A stretch of DNA of 64,000 nt. Source: Pseudomonas sp. JM0905a. Lineage in GTDB: Bacteria; Pseudomonadota; Gammaproteobacteria; Pseudomonadales; Pseudomonadaceae. Below, in pieces: positions 1 through 12,222 of this stretch. The notes beneath the pieces were generated by a model. It made no database searches. It was not told the DNA's origin and was given only the letters and a program-made list of their open reading frames with translations. Both the position numbers and the translations under genes were made by a program. The DNA lies in contig NZ_JACXBU010000002.1 in the NCBI RefSeq assembly GCF_014700075.1, positions 372,001 through 436,000 of the forward strand, given 5' to 3'. Positions within the stretch are counted from its first letter, which is position 1, and the number at the start of each line of letters is the position of its first letter.

Positions 1-34
1 AGCCCGAGAGCTCCCGTTTTTCACAGGTCACAAC

Positions 35-1483
35 TTACTGAGGGAAGGACGGCGGGTTTACACCAGCCATGTCTTCCATCACGCGGACCACCTGGCAGCT
101 GTAACCGAACTCGTTGTCGTACCAGACGTACAGGACAACGCGGTTGTCGTTGCAGATGGTGGCTTCGGCATCGACCACACCGGCGTGGCGGGAACCGACG
201 AAGTCGGAGGACACCACTTCCTGGGAGGAGACGTAATCGATCTGCTTGTGCAGGTCCGAATGCATGGCCGCCTGGCGCAGGTACTCGTTGATCTCGTCGC
301 GGCTGGTGGCCTTCTCCAGGTTCAGGTTCAGGATTGCCATGGAGACGTTCGGGGTCGGAACGCGGATAGCGTTGCCAGTCAGCTTGCCCTTCAGCACCGG
401 CAGGGCCTTGGCGGCGGCGGTGGCGGCACCGGTCTCGGTGATCACCATGTTCAGCGGAGCGCTGCGGCCGCGACGGCTGCCCTTGTGGAAGTTGTCGATC
501 AGGTTCTGGTCGTTGGTGTACGAGTGAACGGTTTCGACGTGGCCGTTGACGATGCCGAACTGATCGTTGACTGCCTTCAGCACCGGCACGATGGCGTTGG
601 TGGTGCAGGAAGCGGCGGAGATGATCTTGTCGTCAGCGGTGATGTCGCCGTGGTTGATGCCGTGAACGATGTTCTTCAGCGCACCCTTGCCCGGAGCGGT
701 CAGGACGACGCGGTCGATACCCGGGCACTTCAGGTGCTGGCCCAGGCCTTCGGCGTCACGCCATTTGCCGGTGTTGTCGACCAGCAGGGCGTTCTTGATG
801 CCGTAGGCGGTGTAGTCGATCGAGGCCGGATCGTTGGAGTAGATCACCTGGATCAGGTTGCCGTTGGCGGTCAGGGTGTTGTTTTCTTCGTCGATGACAA
901 TGGTGCCGTCGAACGGACCGTGTACGGAGTCACGGCGCAGCAGGCTGGCACGCTTGACCAGGTCGTTCTCGGCGCCCTTGCGGACGACGATGGCGCGCAG
1001 ACGCAGGCCGTCGCCACCACCGGTCTTCTCGATCAGGATGCGCGCCAGCAGGCGGCCGATGCGGCCGAAGCCGTACAGGACGACGTCGGTGCCTTCGCGG
1101 GCAGCGCCGTTCTGCTTGCCAACCACGTCGGCCAGTTCGTCCTTGGTGAACTGTTCGATGCTGCGGCCATTACCTTCGGCCTTGAACTTGGCAACCATCT
1201 TGCCCAGGTCCACGGAAGCGGCGCCCAGCTTGAGCTCGCTCATGGCCTTGAGGATCGGGAAGGTTTCGTGAACCGACAGCTCGGCTTCATCCGCGAGGCG
1301 GTGACGAGCAAAGCGGTGGGCCTTGAGGATGGCGATCACGGAGCGGTTGATCAGGCCACGGCCATAGATCGAAGTCACAACATTGTTGTTGCGATACAGC
1401 TGGCCAATCATCGGAATCATGGCTTCCGCGAGGGCTTCACGATCGATCCATTCACCGAGACACTGGTCGGGCTTCTGAGTCAC
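35..1483 (-). CDS. gap: Glyceraldehyde-3-phosphate dehydrogenase, long form with N-terminal extension
   Basis: Phosphorylating NAD(P)-dependent glyceraldehyde-3-phosphate dehydrogenase of central carbon metabolism. The Rossmann motif YGFGRIGRLLAR lies near residue 135 and the catalytic SAASCTTN places Cys at about 293, so roughly 130-140 residues precede the usual GAPDH core; C-terminal WYDNEFGYS is canonical. I chose the GTG at 1483 (protein begins VTQKPDQC, 482 aa) because GGAAGG sits about 8 bases upstream and relatives as I remember them start there. An in-frame ATG at 1501 is the alternative. The open frame reaching 1579 would start upstream of the predicted promoter. The gene is divergent from mfd. 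The extension is typical of a pseudomonad paralogue that I recall as PA3001; its function is not known to me. Confidence 0.9.
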   Translation of the reverse strand: MTQKPDQCLGEWIDREALAEAMIPMIGQLYRNNNVVTSIYGRGLINRSVIAILKAHRFARHRLADEAELSVHETFPILKAMSELKLGAASVDLGKMVAKFKAEGNGRSIEQFTKDELADVVGKQNGAAREGTDVVLYGFGRIGRLLARILIEKTGGGDGLRLRAIVVRKGAENDLVKRASLLRRDSVHGPFDGTIVIDEENNTLTANGNLIQVIYSNDPASIDYTAYGIKNALLVDNTGKWRDAEGLGQHLKCPGIDRVVLTAPGKGALKNIVHGINHGDITADDKIISAASCTTNAIVPVLKAVNDQFGIVNGHVETVHSYTNDQNLIDNFHKGSRRGRSAPLNMVITETGAATAAAKALPVLKGKLTGNAIRVPTPNVSMAILNLNLEKATSRDEINEYLRQAAMHSDLHKQIDYVSSQEVVSSDFVGSRHAGVVDAEATICNDNRVVLYVWYDNEFGYSCQVVRVMEDMAGVNPPSFPQ

Positions 1484-1525
1484 GGGCAGTACCTTCCACA
1501 TGTAGGGGATGAAAAAAGGGGCTAC

Positions 1526-1554
1526 ATTATGACGGCGCACGCAGGCGCCGGCAA
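1526..1554 (-). promoter_or_regulatory. Predicted sigma-70 promoter of gap
   Basis: On the minus strand TTGCCG and CATAAT are separated by exactly 17 bases. The predicted transcript would begin near 1519, about 36 bases before the GTG start. This placement excludes the longer open frame beginning at 1579. Confidence 0.55.
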
Positions 1555-1572
1555 TCAGCAGCAGGCCCAACA

Positions 1573-1602
1573 CTGACATCCGCTAGTCGGGATAGTTACA
1601 AT
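1573..1602 (+). promoter_or_regulatory. Predicted sigma-70 promoter of mfd
   Basis: CTGACA (5 of 6 to the -35 consensus) and TACAAT (5 of 6 to the -10 consensus) are separated by 18 bases. The transcript would start near 1609, giving a leader of about 22 bases. It is back to back with the gap promoter. Confidence 0.5.
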
Positions 1603-1631
1603 CCGCCGATCTTTTTCCGACCGGAGCCACC

Positions 1632-5078
<3,447 letters not shown>

Positions 5079-5112
5079 TCTGCGGAATGATTGCCCCTAT
5101 AAGGAACAACCC

Positions 5113-5634
5113 ATGCGTGCCATTCGTAACTTCGCCCTGCTGCTCGCCCTGCTGGCCCCGGCAGCTTTCGCCGACGGCCTCTATTCGGTGGAGATGATCA
5201 TCTTCCGCCAGTCCGGCGATCCGATCCCTGCCAGCCAGCCGGCGCCAGACGACTGGGCCGCGGGTAGCCAGTCCATCGAAGGCAGCGAGCGCGGCACCGC
5301 GCTGGACGGCGAAGCGGCCAAGCTCAACCCCAATGCCGGTTACGAAGTGCTGCTGCACAAAGCCTGGTCGCAGAACCTGTCCGCCACTCCGAACATGGTC
5401 TCGGTGACCTCCGGCGAACAGCAGCTCGGCCACTACCCGGTGGAAGGCACGCTGGCACTCACCCTCGACCGCAGCGTCGACGCCCAGGCCGATTTCTGGA
5501 TCAACCAGTTCGATGGCAGCGGCCTGATCAGCAGCAGCGAGCGCCTGCGTCAGGGCACCCGCCTGAAGAATGGCGAACTCACCTTCCTCGACCACGGCAA
5601 TCTGGGCATCCTGATCCGCGTCAGCCCGCTCTAA
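5113..5634 (+). CDS. CsiV-family periplasmic protein
   Basis: A 173-aa exported protein. Residues 1-20 form a clear Sec signal peptide (LLLALLAPAAFA before DGLYSVEM). The pattern of an early YSVEMIIFRQ strand and a conserved-looking C-terminus ending in LGILIRV matches the CsiV/DUF2803 family. CsiV was described in Vibrio as a peptidoglycan-binding protein that affects cell-wall synthesis; transfer of that role to Pseudomonas is inference. AAGGAAC lies 6 bases before the ATG. It follows mfd closely and precedes the helicase by 6 bases, so the three probably form one transcript. Confidence 0.7.
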   Translation: MRAIRNFALLLALLAPAAFADGLYSVEMIIFRQSGDPIPASQPAPDDWAAGSQSIEGSERGTALDGEAAKLNPNAGYEVLLHKAWSQNLSATPNMVSVTSGEQQLGHYPVEGTLALTLDRSVDAQADFWINQFDGSGLISSSERLRQGTRLKNGELTFLDHGNLGILIRVSPL

Positions 5635-5640
5635 GGCGCC

Positions 5641-8271
5641 ATGAGTGCCCTGCTCGACCAACTGAGGCAACTGGACTGGCGCCTGGACTTCGATCCAGGC
5701 GCGCTTTCCCGTGGCCTCAAGTACGCCACGGAAGACCGCATTCGACTGCTCAGCCTGAGCGAGAAGGCCATCGAGACCAGTTGCGAAGGCTCCGAAGGTC
5801 ACTTCTACACGCAACGAATCCGTCTTGCCCCCAAAGGTCTGGGCGTGGTCGGCAATTGCAGCTGTCCGGTGAACTACAACTGCAAGCACTGCGTCGCCGC
5901 TATCGTCGTATTACTGGCGCAACCTTCCGAAGGTTGGCAGTCGCCGCCCCCTCCAGCGGAGCGCCTGGTGGACGACCTCCAGCCGCTGCCACACCTGATC
6001 CTCGGCAGCCACGCCCAGAGCCAATACGACCTGCGCAGCGGGCGCATGGTGGGCAGCCAGCAACACCGCGCCGGCCTGATCTTCGAATATGGCAGCGCGC
6101 AAGTTCACGGCAAGACGGCGAAGCCGGAGCGGCTTCATCACCGCAGCAATGGCGAACGCCTGTCCATCGCCCGTCACCCCCGGGCCGAGCAGGCCTGGCG
6201 TGATGTCCTGCGCCAACTGGGCTTCAAGGAAGCCCTGCGGCAGAGCCTGGCGCTGCCCGCCAACAGCGCGGAGATGTTCGAACTGCCCAGCGACGAGCAG
6301 TGGCTGCACTTCATGCGCGAACAACTGCCGGCGTTGCGCGAGCAAGGCTGGAGGATCGATATTCGCCCGGGCTTCCAGTTCGACCTCACCCAGGTGGAAG
6401 GCTGGTACGCCGAAGTGGACGAGGCGCCGGGCCGCGAGTGGTTCGACCTTGAGCTGGGCATCGTCGTCGAGGGCCGCCGCATCAGCCTGCTGCCGGTGCT
6501 CCTGCGCCTGATCCAGCGCAACCCCGAATTGCTCGATCCGCAGAATCTGCAACGACGCAAGGACGACGACCAGCTGCGCCTGCAACTGGACGCCACCCGC
6601 GCCGTCGACGGTCGCCCCCTGCAGGTCATGCTGCCGTTCTCCCGCCTCAAGCCGGTGCTGACCACCCTGAGCGAGCTCTACCAGCGCGATGAGGACCCGG
6701 CCCAGAGCCTGCGCTTGTCCCGCCCCGATGCGGCGCGACTAAGCCAGCTGGAAGGCCTCGACCTGCATTGGCAGGGTGGCGACGAGCTACGCGAGCTGGC
6801 GCGCAAGCTGCGCGACAGTGGCAAGGTCACCATCACTCCCCCCAAAGGCCTGAATGCCGAACTCCGTCATTACCAACTGGAAGGCCTCGCCTGGCTGCAG
6901 ACCCTGCGGGACGTCAACGCCGGCGGCATCCTGGGTGACGACATGGGCCTGGGCAAGACCCTGCAAACCCTTGCCCATCTGCTGCTGGAGAAGGAAAGCG
7001 GTCGCCTCGATCGACCGGCCCTGGTGGTCATGCCCACCAGCCTCATTCCGAACTGGCTCGACGAGGCCGAACGCTTCGCACCGGACTTGCGCGTGCTCGC
7101 CCTGCATGGCCCCGGCCGGAAGAAGGCTTTCGAGCGAATGGCAGAGCACGACCTGTTGCTCACCACCTACGCGCTGCTCCCCCGGGACCTGGAGCATTTC
7201 GCCGAATTGCCGCTGCACCTGCTGATCCTCGACGAGGCGCAATTCATCAAGAACCCCACCAGCAAGGCGGCACAGGCAGCGCGGCAGCTGGAAGCCCGCC
7301 AACGGCTCTGCCTCACCGGCACGCCGCTGGAAAATCATCTGGGCGAGCTCTGGTCATTGTTCCATTTCCTGATGCCGGGCTGGCTCGGCGACAGCCAGAG
7401 CTTCCTGCGCAATTACCGCAACCCCATCGAAAAACACGGCGACGCCACCCGCCTGGCCCATCTCAATGCGCGCCTCAAACCCTTCCTGCTGCGTCGTAGC
7501 AAGGAAGCGGTGGCCACCGAGCTGCCGGCCAAGAGCGAGATCACCCAGTGGGTCGAACTCAGCGACCGCCAGCGCGACCTGTATGAAACCGTGCGCCTGG
7601 CGATGGATCACAAGGTGCGCGACGAGATCGACCGCAAGGGCCTCGCGCGTAGCCAGATCGTGATCCTGGAGGCACTGCTGAAACTGCGCCAGGTGTGTTG
7701 CGACACCCGCCTGATCGAAGAAGGCGGCACCCGCACGCGCGGCAGCAGTTCAGGCAAGCTGGACAGCCTGATGGAAATGCTGGAGGAACTGATCGCCGAG
7801 GGACGCAAGGTGCTGCTGTTCTCCCAGTTCACCAGCATGCTCGCCTTGATCGAGGACGAAATGCGCAAGCGCAGCATCGACTATGTGCAGATCACCGGCG
7901 ACACCCGCGACAGGCGCACGCCGGTGCAGCGTTTCCAGAATGGCGAGGTTCCGCTGTTCCTCATCAGCCTCAAGGCAGGCGGCACCGGCCTCAATCTCAC
8001 TGCCGCCGACACGGTGATCCACTACGACCCCTGGTGGAACCCGGCAGTGGAACGCCAGGCGACCGACCGCGCCTATCGCATCGGCCAGGACAAACCGGTT
8101 TTTGTCTATCGGCTGATTTCGCGGGGAACGGTGGAAGAGAAGATCCAGCAACTGCAGGCGCAGAAAGCGGCACTGGCACGAGGCGTTCTGGATGGTCGTG
8201 AAAAGGAAGGTTGGCGCTTGGCCGAAGAGGACATTGACGCACTCTTTGCGCCCCTGCCCCGACTCACCTGA
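5641..8271 (+). CDS. SWIM zinc-finger SNF2-family helicase/ATPase
   Basis: An 876-aa Swi2/Snf2-type DNA or nucleoprotein translocase. The N-terminal zinc-binding SWIM motif CSCPVNYNCKHC lies near residues 79-90. A long middle region has no motif I recognise. The SNF2 ATPase core starts at about residue 430 with GDDMGLGKTLQ, then DEAQFIKN (motif II), LTGTPLENHLGELWS (motif III), and the helicase C half with TGDTRDR, SLKAGGTGLNL and ATDRAYRIGQ (motif VI). Bacterial relatives include RapA/HepA-like proteins, but this one has SWIM instead of the RapA N-terminus. The ATG follows the CsiV-like stop by 6 bases with only a weak ribosome-binding site, consistent with coupling. From memory PAO1 has no helicase at this position. 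Confidence 0.88.
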   Translation: MSALLDQLRQLDWRLDFDPGALSRGLKYATEDRIRLLSLSEKAIETSCEGSEGHFYTQRIRLAPKGLGVVGNCSCPVNYNCKHCVAAIVVLLAQPSEGWQSPPPPAERLVDDLQPLPHLILGSHAQSQYDLRSGRMVGSQQHRAGLIFEYGSAQVHGKTAKPERLHHRSNGERLSIARHPRAEQAWRDVLRQLGFKEALRQSLALPANSAEMFELPSDEQWLHFMREQLPALREQGWRIDIRPGFQFDLTQVEGWYAEVDEAPGREWFDLELGIVVEGRRISLLPVLLRLIQRNPELLDPQNLQRRKDDDQLRLQLDATRAVDGRPLQVMLPFSRLKPVLTTLSELYQRDEDPAQSLRLSRPDAARLSQLEGLDLHWQGGDELRELARKLRDSGKVTITPPKGLNAELRHYQLEGLAWLQTLRDVNAGGILGDDMGLGKTLQTLAHLLLEKESGRLDRPALVVMPTSLIPNWLDEAERFAPDLRVLALHGPGRKKAFERMAEHDLLLTTYALLPRDLEHFAELPLHLLILDEAQFIKNPTSKAAQAARQLEARQRLCLTGTPLENHLGELWSLFHFLMPGWLGDSQSFLRNYRNPIEKHGDATRLAHLNARLKPFLLRRSKEAVATELPAKSEITQWVELSDRQRDLYETVRLAMDHKVRDEIDRKGLARSQIVILEALLKLRQVCCDTRLIEEGGTRTRGSSSGKLDSLMEMLEELIAEGRKVLLFSQFTSMLALIEDEMRKRSIDYVQITGDTRDRRTPVQRFQNGEVPLFLISLKAGGTGLNLTAADTVIHYDPWWNPAVERQATDRAYRIGQDKPVFVYRLISRGTVEEKIQQLQAQKAALARGVLDGREKEGWRLAEEDIDALFAPLPRLT

Positions 8272-8300
8272 GCCGCGGGGCGAACAGGTCGACCTTGCAG

Positions 8301-8330
8301 GCGTGTTGAATCATTCATGATTCAACACGC
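8301..8330. terminator. Perfect 13-bp inverted repeat between convergent genes
   Basis: Arms GCGTGTTGAATCA and TGATTCAACACGC flank a 4-base loop. The hairpin lies between the helicase stop and the phosphorylase stop. There is no T-tract on either side, so an intrinsic terminator is not certain; transcript-end protection or a protein site is equally possible. Confidence 0.5.
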
Positions 8331-8346
8331 CAACAGGTGAAAGGCC

Positions 8347-9093
<747 letters not shown>

Positions 9094-10092
9094 TCAATCG
9101 ATCAACTGAGCATCGCGCAGAGCCGCAACGGCCTGCAGCCAGCGGGGATCCTGGCGGTATTCGGTGCCGGGGAAGGCGCGACGACGCATCCGCCCCAGGC
9201 TGGCCGGAGGCTTGGCGCCGAGGTGCTGCAGGCGCGCCAGGGCCAGCTCGGCCGAAGCGCGGTCGTTGCACACCAGCCCCATGTCGCAACCGGCAGCCAG
9301 CGCTGCTTCGATACGCTCGGCGGCATCGCCTACCACATGGGCGCCGGCCATGGAGAGATCATCACTGAAGATGACGCCGGTGAATTTCAGCTCGCCGCGC
9401 AGGATTTCCTGCAGCCAGCGCCGGGAAAAGCCGGCGGGTTGGTTGTCCACCTGCGGATAGATGACGTGTGCGGGCATCATGCCGTCCAGCTCGGAAGCCA
9501 GGCGGGAGAAGGGAACCAGATCGCTCTGGCGAATCTGCTCCAGGCTGCGCTCGTCGGTAGGGATCGCAACGTGGGAGTCGGCCTCCGCCCAGCCGTGGCC
9601 GGGAAAGTGCTTGCCGGTAGCGGCCATGCCGGCCTGGCGCAGGCCACGAATGAAGGCACCTGCCAGGCGCACGGCACGCTCCGGGTCGCCTTCGAACGCG
9701 CGGCTGCCGACTACCGCACTGCGCTGGTGGTCGAGGTCCAGGACCGGGGCGAAGCTGATGTCCAGGCCAACGGCGAGCACTTCGGTCGCCATCAGCCAGC
9801 CGCACTGCTCCGCCAGCTGCTCGGCGTTGTCGTTGTCCGCCAGCGCGCGCATGGCAGGCAGGCGCAGGAAGCCCTGGCGCAGGCGCTGTACGCGACCGCC
9901 CTCCTGGTCGACCGCGAGGATCAGGTCGGGTCGAACTGCGCGAATGGAAGCACAGAGCTCGCGCACCTGGCGCGGGCTTTCGATATTGCGGGCAAAGATG
10001 ATCAGACCAGCGACTTCCGGCTGACGGAGGATCTGCCGATCCTCGGCGGTCAGCCAGGTGCCACCGATATCCAGCATCAGGGAACCTTGCAT
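9094..10092 (-). CDS. nagZ: Beta-N-acetylglucosaminidase NagZ
   Basis: Cytoplasmic GH3 enzyme that removes GlcNAc from GlcNAc-anhydroMurNAc-peptides in peptidoglycan recycling; its products feed the AmpR-AmpC induction signal. At 332 aa it has the usual length. KHFPGHG lies at 161-167, the catalytic His at 174 (ADSH) and the nucleophile Asp at 244 (FSDDLSM), the same numbers I recall for P. aeruginosa NagZ. AAGGA sits 7 bases before the ATG. The gene starts 9 bases after the YkuD-domain gene stop, and that neighbour probably acts in the same recycling pathway. Confidence 0.96.
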   Translation of the reverse strand: MQGSLMLDIGGTWLTAEDRQILRQPEVAGLIIFARNIESPRQVRELCASIRAVRPDLILAVDQEGGRVQRLRQGFLRLPAMRALADNDNAEQLAEQCGWLMATEVLAVGLDISFAPVLDLDHQRSAVVGSRAFEGDPERAVRLAGAFIRGLRQAGMAATGKHFPGHGWAEADSHVAIPTDERSLEQIRQSDLVPFSRLASELDGMMPAHVIYPQVDNQPAGFSRRWLQEILRGELKFTGVIFSDDLSMAGAHVVGDAAERIEAALAAGCDMGLVCNDRASAELALARLQHLGAKPPASLGRMRRRAFPGTEYRQDPRWLQAVAALRDAQLID

Positions 10093-10101
10093 GGAAAATC
10101 C

Positions 10102-10626
10102 TTAAGAAAGTTGTGCCACCGCCCAGTCCGGGCAAGGCGCTTCGTCTATGCGTACCGCACAGTGGACGGGCACGCGATCGAAGAGTTCCAGCACATCGGC
10201 GTTGCGCAGACGAATGCAGCCATGGGATAGCGGTACACCCATGGGTTCTGTGTCTGGCGTGCCGTGCAGGTAGATGTAGCGGCGGAAGCTGTCCACCTGG
10301 CCGAGGCGATTGCGGCCTGGCTCGCAACCGCTCAACCAGAGGATGCGGGTGAGAATCCAGTCCCTTCCGGGAAAGCGCTCATGAAGCTCAGTGTTCCAGA
10401 CCTCACCGGTCCAGCGCCGCCCACGCAGAACAGCACCGATAGGCAGGCCGTCACCGATTCGCGCGCGGATCTGGTGCAGCCCTCGGGGAGTGCAATTGGA
10501 ACCATTGGTTTCGCCCGCGCCATTCAGGGCAGTGGAGACAGGCATGCGCAGTACCAACCGCCCGCTGGCGAAGCCATAGAGCTGCTGGTCGGCGATGGAG
10601 ATATGCAGGAGATCGAGGTTTTGCAT
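10102..10626 (-). CDS. YkuD (L,D-transpeptidase fold) protein without signal peptide; candidate cytoplasmic L,D-carboxypeptidase
   Basis: A 174-aa protein made almost entirely of a YkuD domain. The family catalytic motifs are present: HGTPD (His 121) and SHGCIRL (Cys 137). The N-terminus (MQNLDLLHISIADQQ) has no signal peptide, lipobox or membrane segment, so it should stay in the cytoplasm. Signal-less YkuD proteins such as ElsL of Acinetobacter and LdcV of Vibrio act as L,D-carboxypeptidases that trim tetrapeptides during murein recycling. Location directly upstream of nagZ favours that role over cross-linking. I chose the ATG at 10626; a TTG three codons upstream is possible. Neither has a strong ribosome-binding site. 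Confidence 0.8.
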   Translation of the reverse strand: MQNLDLLHISIADQQLYGFASGRLVLRMPVSTALNGAGETNGSNCTPRGLHQIRARIGDGLPIGAVLRGRRWTGEVWNTELHERFPGRDWILTRILWLSGCEPGRNRLGQVDSFRRYIYLHGTPDTEPMGVPLSHGCIRLRNADVLELFDRVPVHCAVRIDEAPCPDWAVAQLS

Positions 10627-10670
10627 GGGCCGCAAGCTTAGCCGATCAGCCAGCCTGCGCCCAAGTAGAT

Positions 10671-11378
10671 TTAAGCCTTGGCGGGTGCTGCCGGCGCCTT
10701 GTTGCGCGGCTTGAGCACCGCACTGGCCAACGCATCGTCGGTGACTCCGGTTTCGGCCCGCATGCCGGCAGCCAAGAAAGGCACCATCAGGCGCATTACC
10801 TGCTCGATGGAGGTGTTCACGCCAAAGTCGTTTTCCGCCATCGCGCGCAGCGCCTTGATACCCGACATGCTGAACGCCGCGGCGCCGAGCATGAAATGCA
10901 CACGCCAGAACAGCTCAAGCGGTGGCACCTTGGGCGCGGATTCATTAACCAGCAGCATGTAGCGGCGGAAAACCTTGCCGTAAACCTCTTCGAGGTACTT
11001 GCGCAGGTGACCTTGGCTCTGACTGAATGCAAGTCCGAGCAAGCGCATGAAGATGGACAGGTCGTTGCCGCTACGAGGCTTTACCGCCAGGGCCTGCTCG
11101 ACGAGCATTTCCAGCAGCTCTTCGAGGCTGGCTTTGCTCTCCGCCTTGGATTGGCGGCGGTCCAGTTCTCGTTCGAGGCTCTGACAGAAAGGACCGAGGA
11201 AGCGCGAGAAGACCGCCTGGATCAGCGCCTTCTTCGAGCCGAAGTGATAGTTCACAGCCGCCAGGTTGACCCCGGCCTTGCTGGTGATCAGGCGCAACGA
11301 AGTCTCGGCGAAGCCTTTCTCCGCGAACAGCTGTTCCGCAGCATCCAGAATGCGTTCTACGGTTTCCGACTGGGCCAT
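10671..11378 (-). CDS. psrA: TetR-family fatty-acid-responsive regulator PsrA
   Basis: A 235-aa TetR-type repressor/activator. The N-terminal HTH spans about residues 8-50 (ILDAAEQLFAEKGF, AGVNLAAVNYHFGSK). In pseudomonads PsrA binds long-chain fatty acids, represses itself and beta-oxidation genes, and activates rpoS. The ATG at 11378 is chosen because GGAGGA lies just upstream; an in-frame open reading frame extends to 11471 but would run through the operators. Two PsrA palindromes lie immediately upstream, consistent with autoregulation. The lysine- and alanine-rich tail (RNKAPAAPAKA) is low complexity. The known target fadBA is about 9 kb away in this window. Confidence 0.95.
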   Translation of the reverse strand: MAQSETVERILDAAEQLFAEKGFAETSLRLITSKAGVNLAAVNYHFGSKKALIQAVFSRFLGPFCQSLERELDRRQSKAESKASLEELLEMLVEQALAVKPRSGNDLSIFMRLLGLAFSQSQGHLRKYLEEVYGKVFRRYMLLVNESAPKVPPLELFWRVHFMLGAAAFSMSGIKALRAMAENDFGVNTSIEQVMRLMVPFLAAGMRAETGVTDDALASAVLKPRNKAPAAPAKA

Positions 11379-11393
11379 GGCTCCTCCGCCTGA

Positions 11394-11420
11394 CAAACAC
11401 TTGTTTGAAACATACGTTTC
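11394..11420. promoter_or_regulatory. Two overlapping PsrA operators
   Basis: CAAAC-ACTT-GTTTG (11394-11407) and GAAAC-ATAC-GTTTC (11407-11420) both fit the published PsrA consensus G/CAAAC-N2-4-GTTTG/C exactly. They share one base, so their centres are 13 bases apart. The sites lie 16-42 bases upstream of the psrA start codon. Confidence 0.8.
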
Positions 11421-11556
11421 AGCCCGCCAGCTTGTCAAGCCGTGCTCACCATTATCTGACGCGATGGTCACTCACCGAGCCAGCGGACTTTCCCGACCAT
11501 TGGTCGACCCGTCTCCCTCCCCTCCCTGAAAAAGAAGCGTTGCCAAGGCCGGATCA

Positions 11557-11572
11557 CTGTATATAATTCCAG
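11557..11572 (+). promoter_or_regulatory. LexA (SOS) box 1, imperfect
   Basis: CTGTATATAATTCCAG keeps the CTGT half and the AT-rich centre of the SOS box but has CCAG in place of ACAG. It lies 19 bases (start to start) upstream of a better box. Confidence 0.65.
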
Positions 11573-11575
11573 TCA

Positions 11576-11591
11576 CTGTATAAAAAGACAG
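11576..11591 (+). promoter_or_regulatory. LexA (SOS) box 2
   Basis: CTGTATAAAAAGACAG has both CTGT and ACAG halves with an 8-base AT-rich centre. It ends 9 bases before the lexA start codon, so bound LexA would block transcription or the transcript start of lexA-sulA. Confidence 0.85.
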
Positions 11592-11600
11592 AGCTCCACC

Positions 11601-12212
11601 ATGCTGAAACTGACGCCCCGCCAAGCCGAGATTCTCGCATTCATCAAGCGCTGCCTTGAAGATAACGGCTTCCCTCCGACTCGTGCGGAAATTGCCCAGG
11701 AACTCGGCTTCAAGTCCCCCAACGCCGCCGAAGAACACCTCAAGGCCCTGGCCCGCAAGGGCGCGATCGAGATGACGCCAGGCGCCTCTCGCGGCATTCG
11801 CATCCCCGGATTCGAACCCGGCCAAAATGAAGACGACGGCCTTCCGGTGATCGGCCGGGTCGCCGCTGGCGCGCCGATTCTGGCGCAGCAGAACATCGAA
11901 GAATCCTGCCGTATCAACCCCGACTTCTTCCATCCCCGCGCCGACTACCTGCTGCGCGTTCGCGGCATGTCGATGAAAGACATCGGTATCTACGACGGCG
12001 ACCTGCTGGCCGTACACAGTACCCGCGAAGCCCGCAACGGACAGGTGGTCGTTGCCCGCCTGGGCGAAGAAGTCACCGTCAAGCGCTTCAAGCGCGAAGG
12101 CGAGAAGGTCTGGCTGATTGCCGAGAACCCCGAGTTCGCCCCTATTGAAGTGAACCTGGATGAGCAGGACCTGGTGATCGAAGGTTTGAGTGTCGGCGTG
12201 ATCCGCCGCTAA
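11601..12212 (+). CDS. lexA: SOS repressor LexA
   Basis: A 203-aa repressor-protease controlling the DNA-damage response. The winged HTH covers about residues 1-65 ([29 protein letters not shown]). The self-cleavage site is Ala89-Gly90 in RVAAGAP, the catalytic Ser is 124 in [10 protein letters not shown] and the catalytic Lys is 161 in VTVKRFKR. All key residues are intact. Two SOS boxes upstream give autoregulation. sulA follows 10 bases downstream and is very probably cotranscribed. The ATG has only a weak ribosome-binding site. Confidence 0.98.
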   Translation: MLKLTPRQAEILAFIKRCLEDNGFPPTRAEIAQELGFKSPNAAEEHLKALARKGAIEMTPGASRGIRIPGFEPGQNEDDGLPVIGRVAAGAPILAQQNIEESCRINPDFFHPRADYLLRVRGMSMKDIGIYDGDLLAVHSTREARNGQVVVARLGEEVTVKRFKREGEKVWLIAENPEFAPIEVNLDEQDLVIEGLSVGVIRR

Positions 12213-12222
12213 AGGAGGCGTT

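Noticed and set aside
185-1576. Long plus-strand open frame opposite gap (463 aa)
   Set aside because: It mirrors gap on the other strand, has Val/Gln/Asp-rich shadow composition typical of GC-rich antisense frames, and shows no domain.
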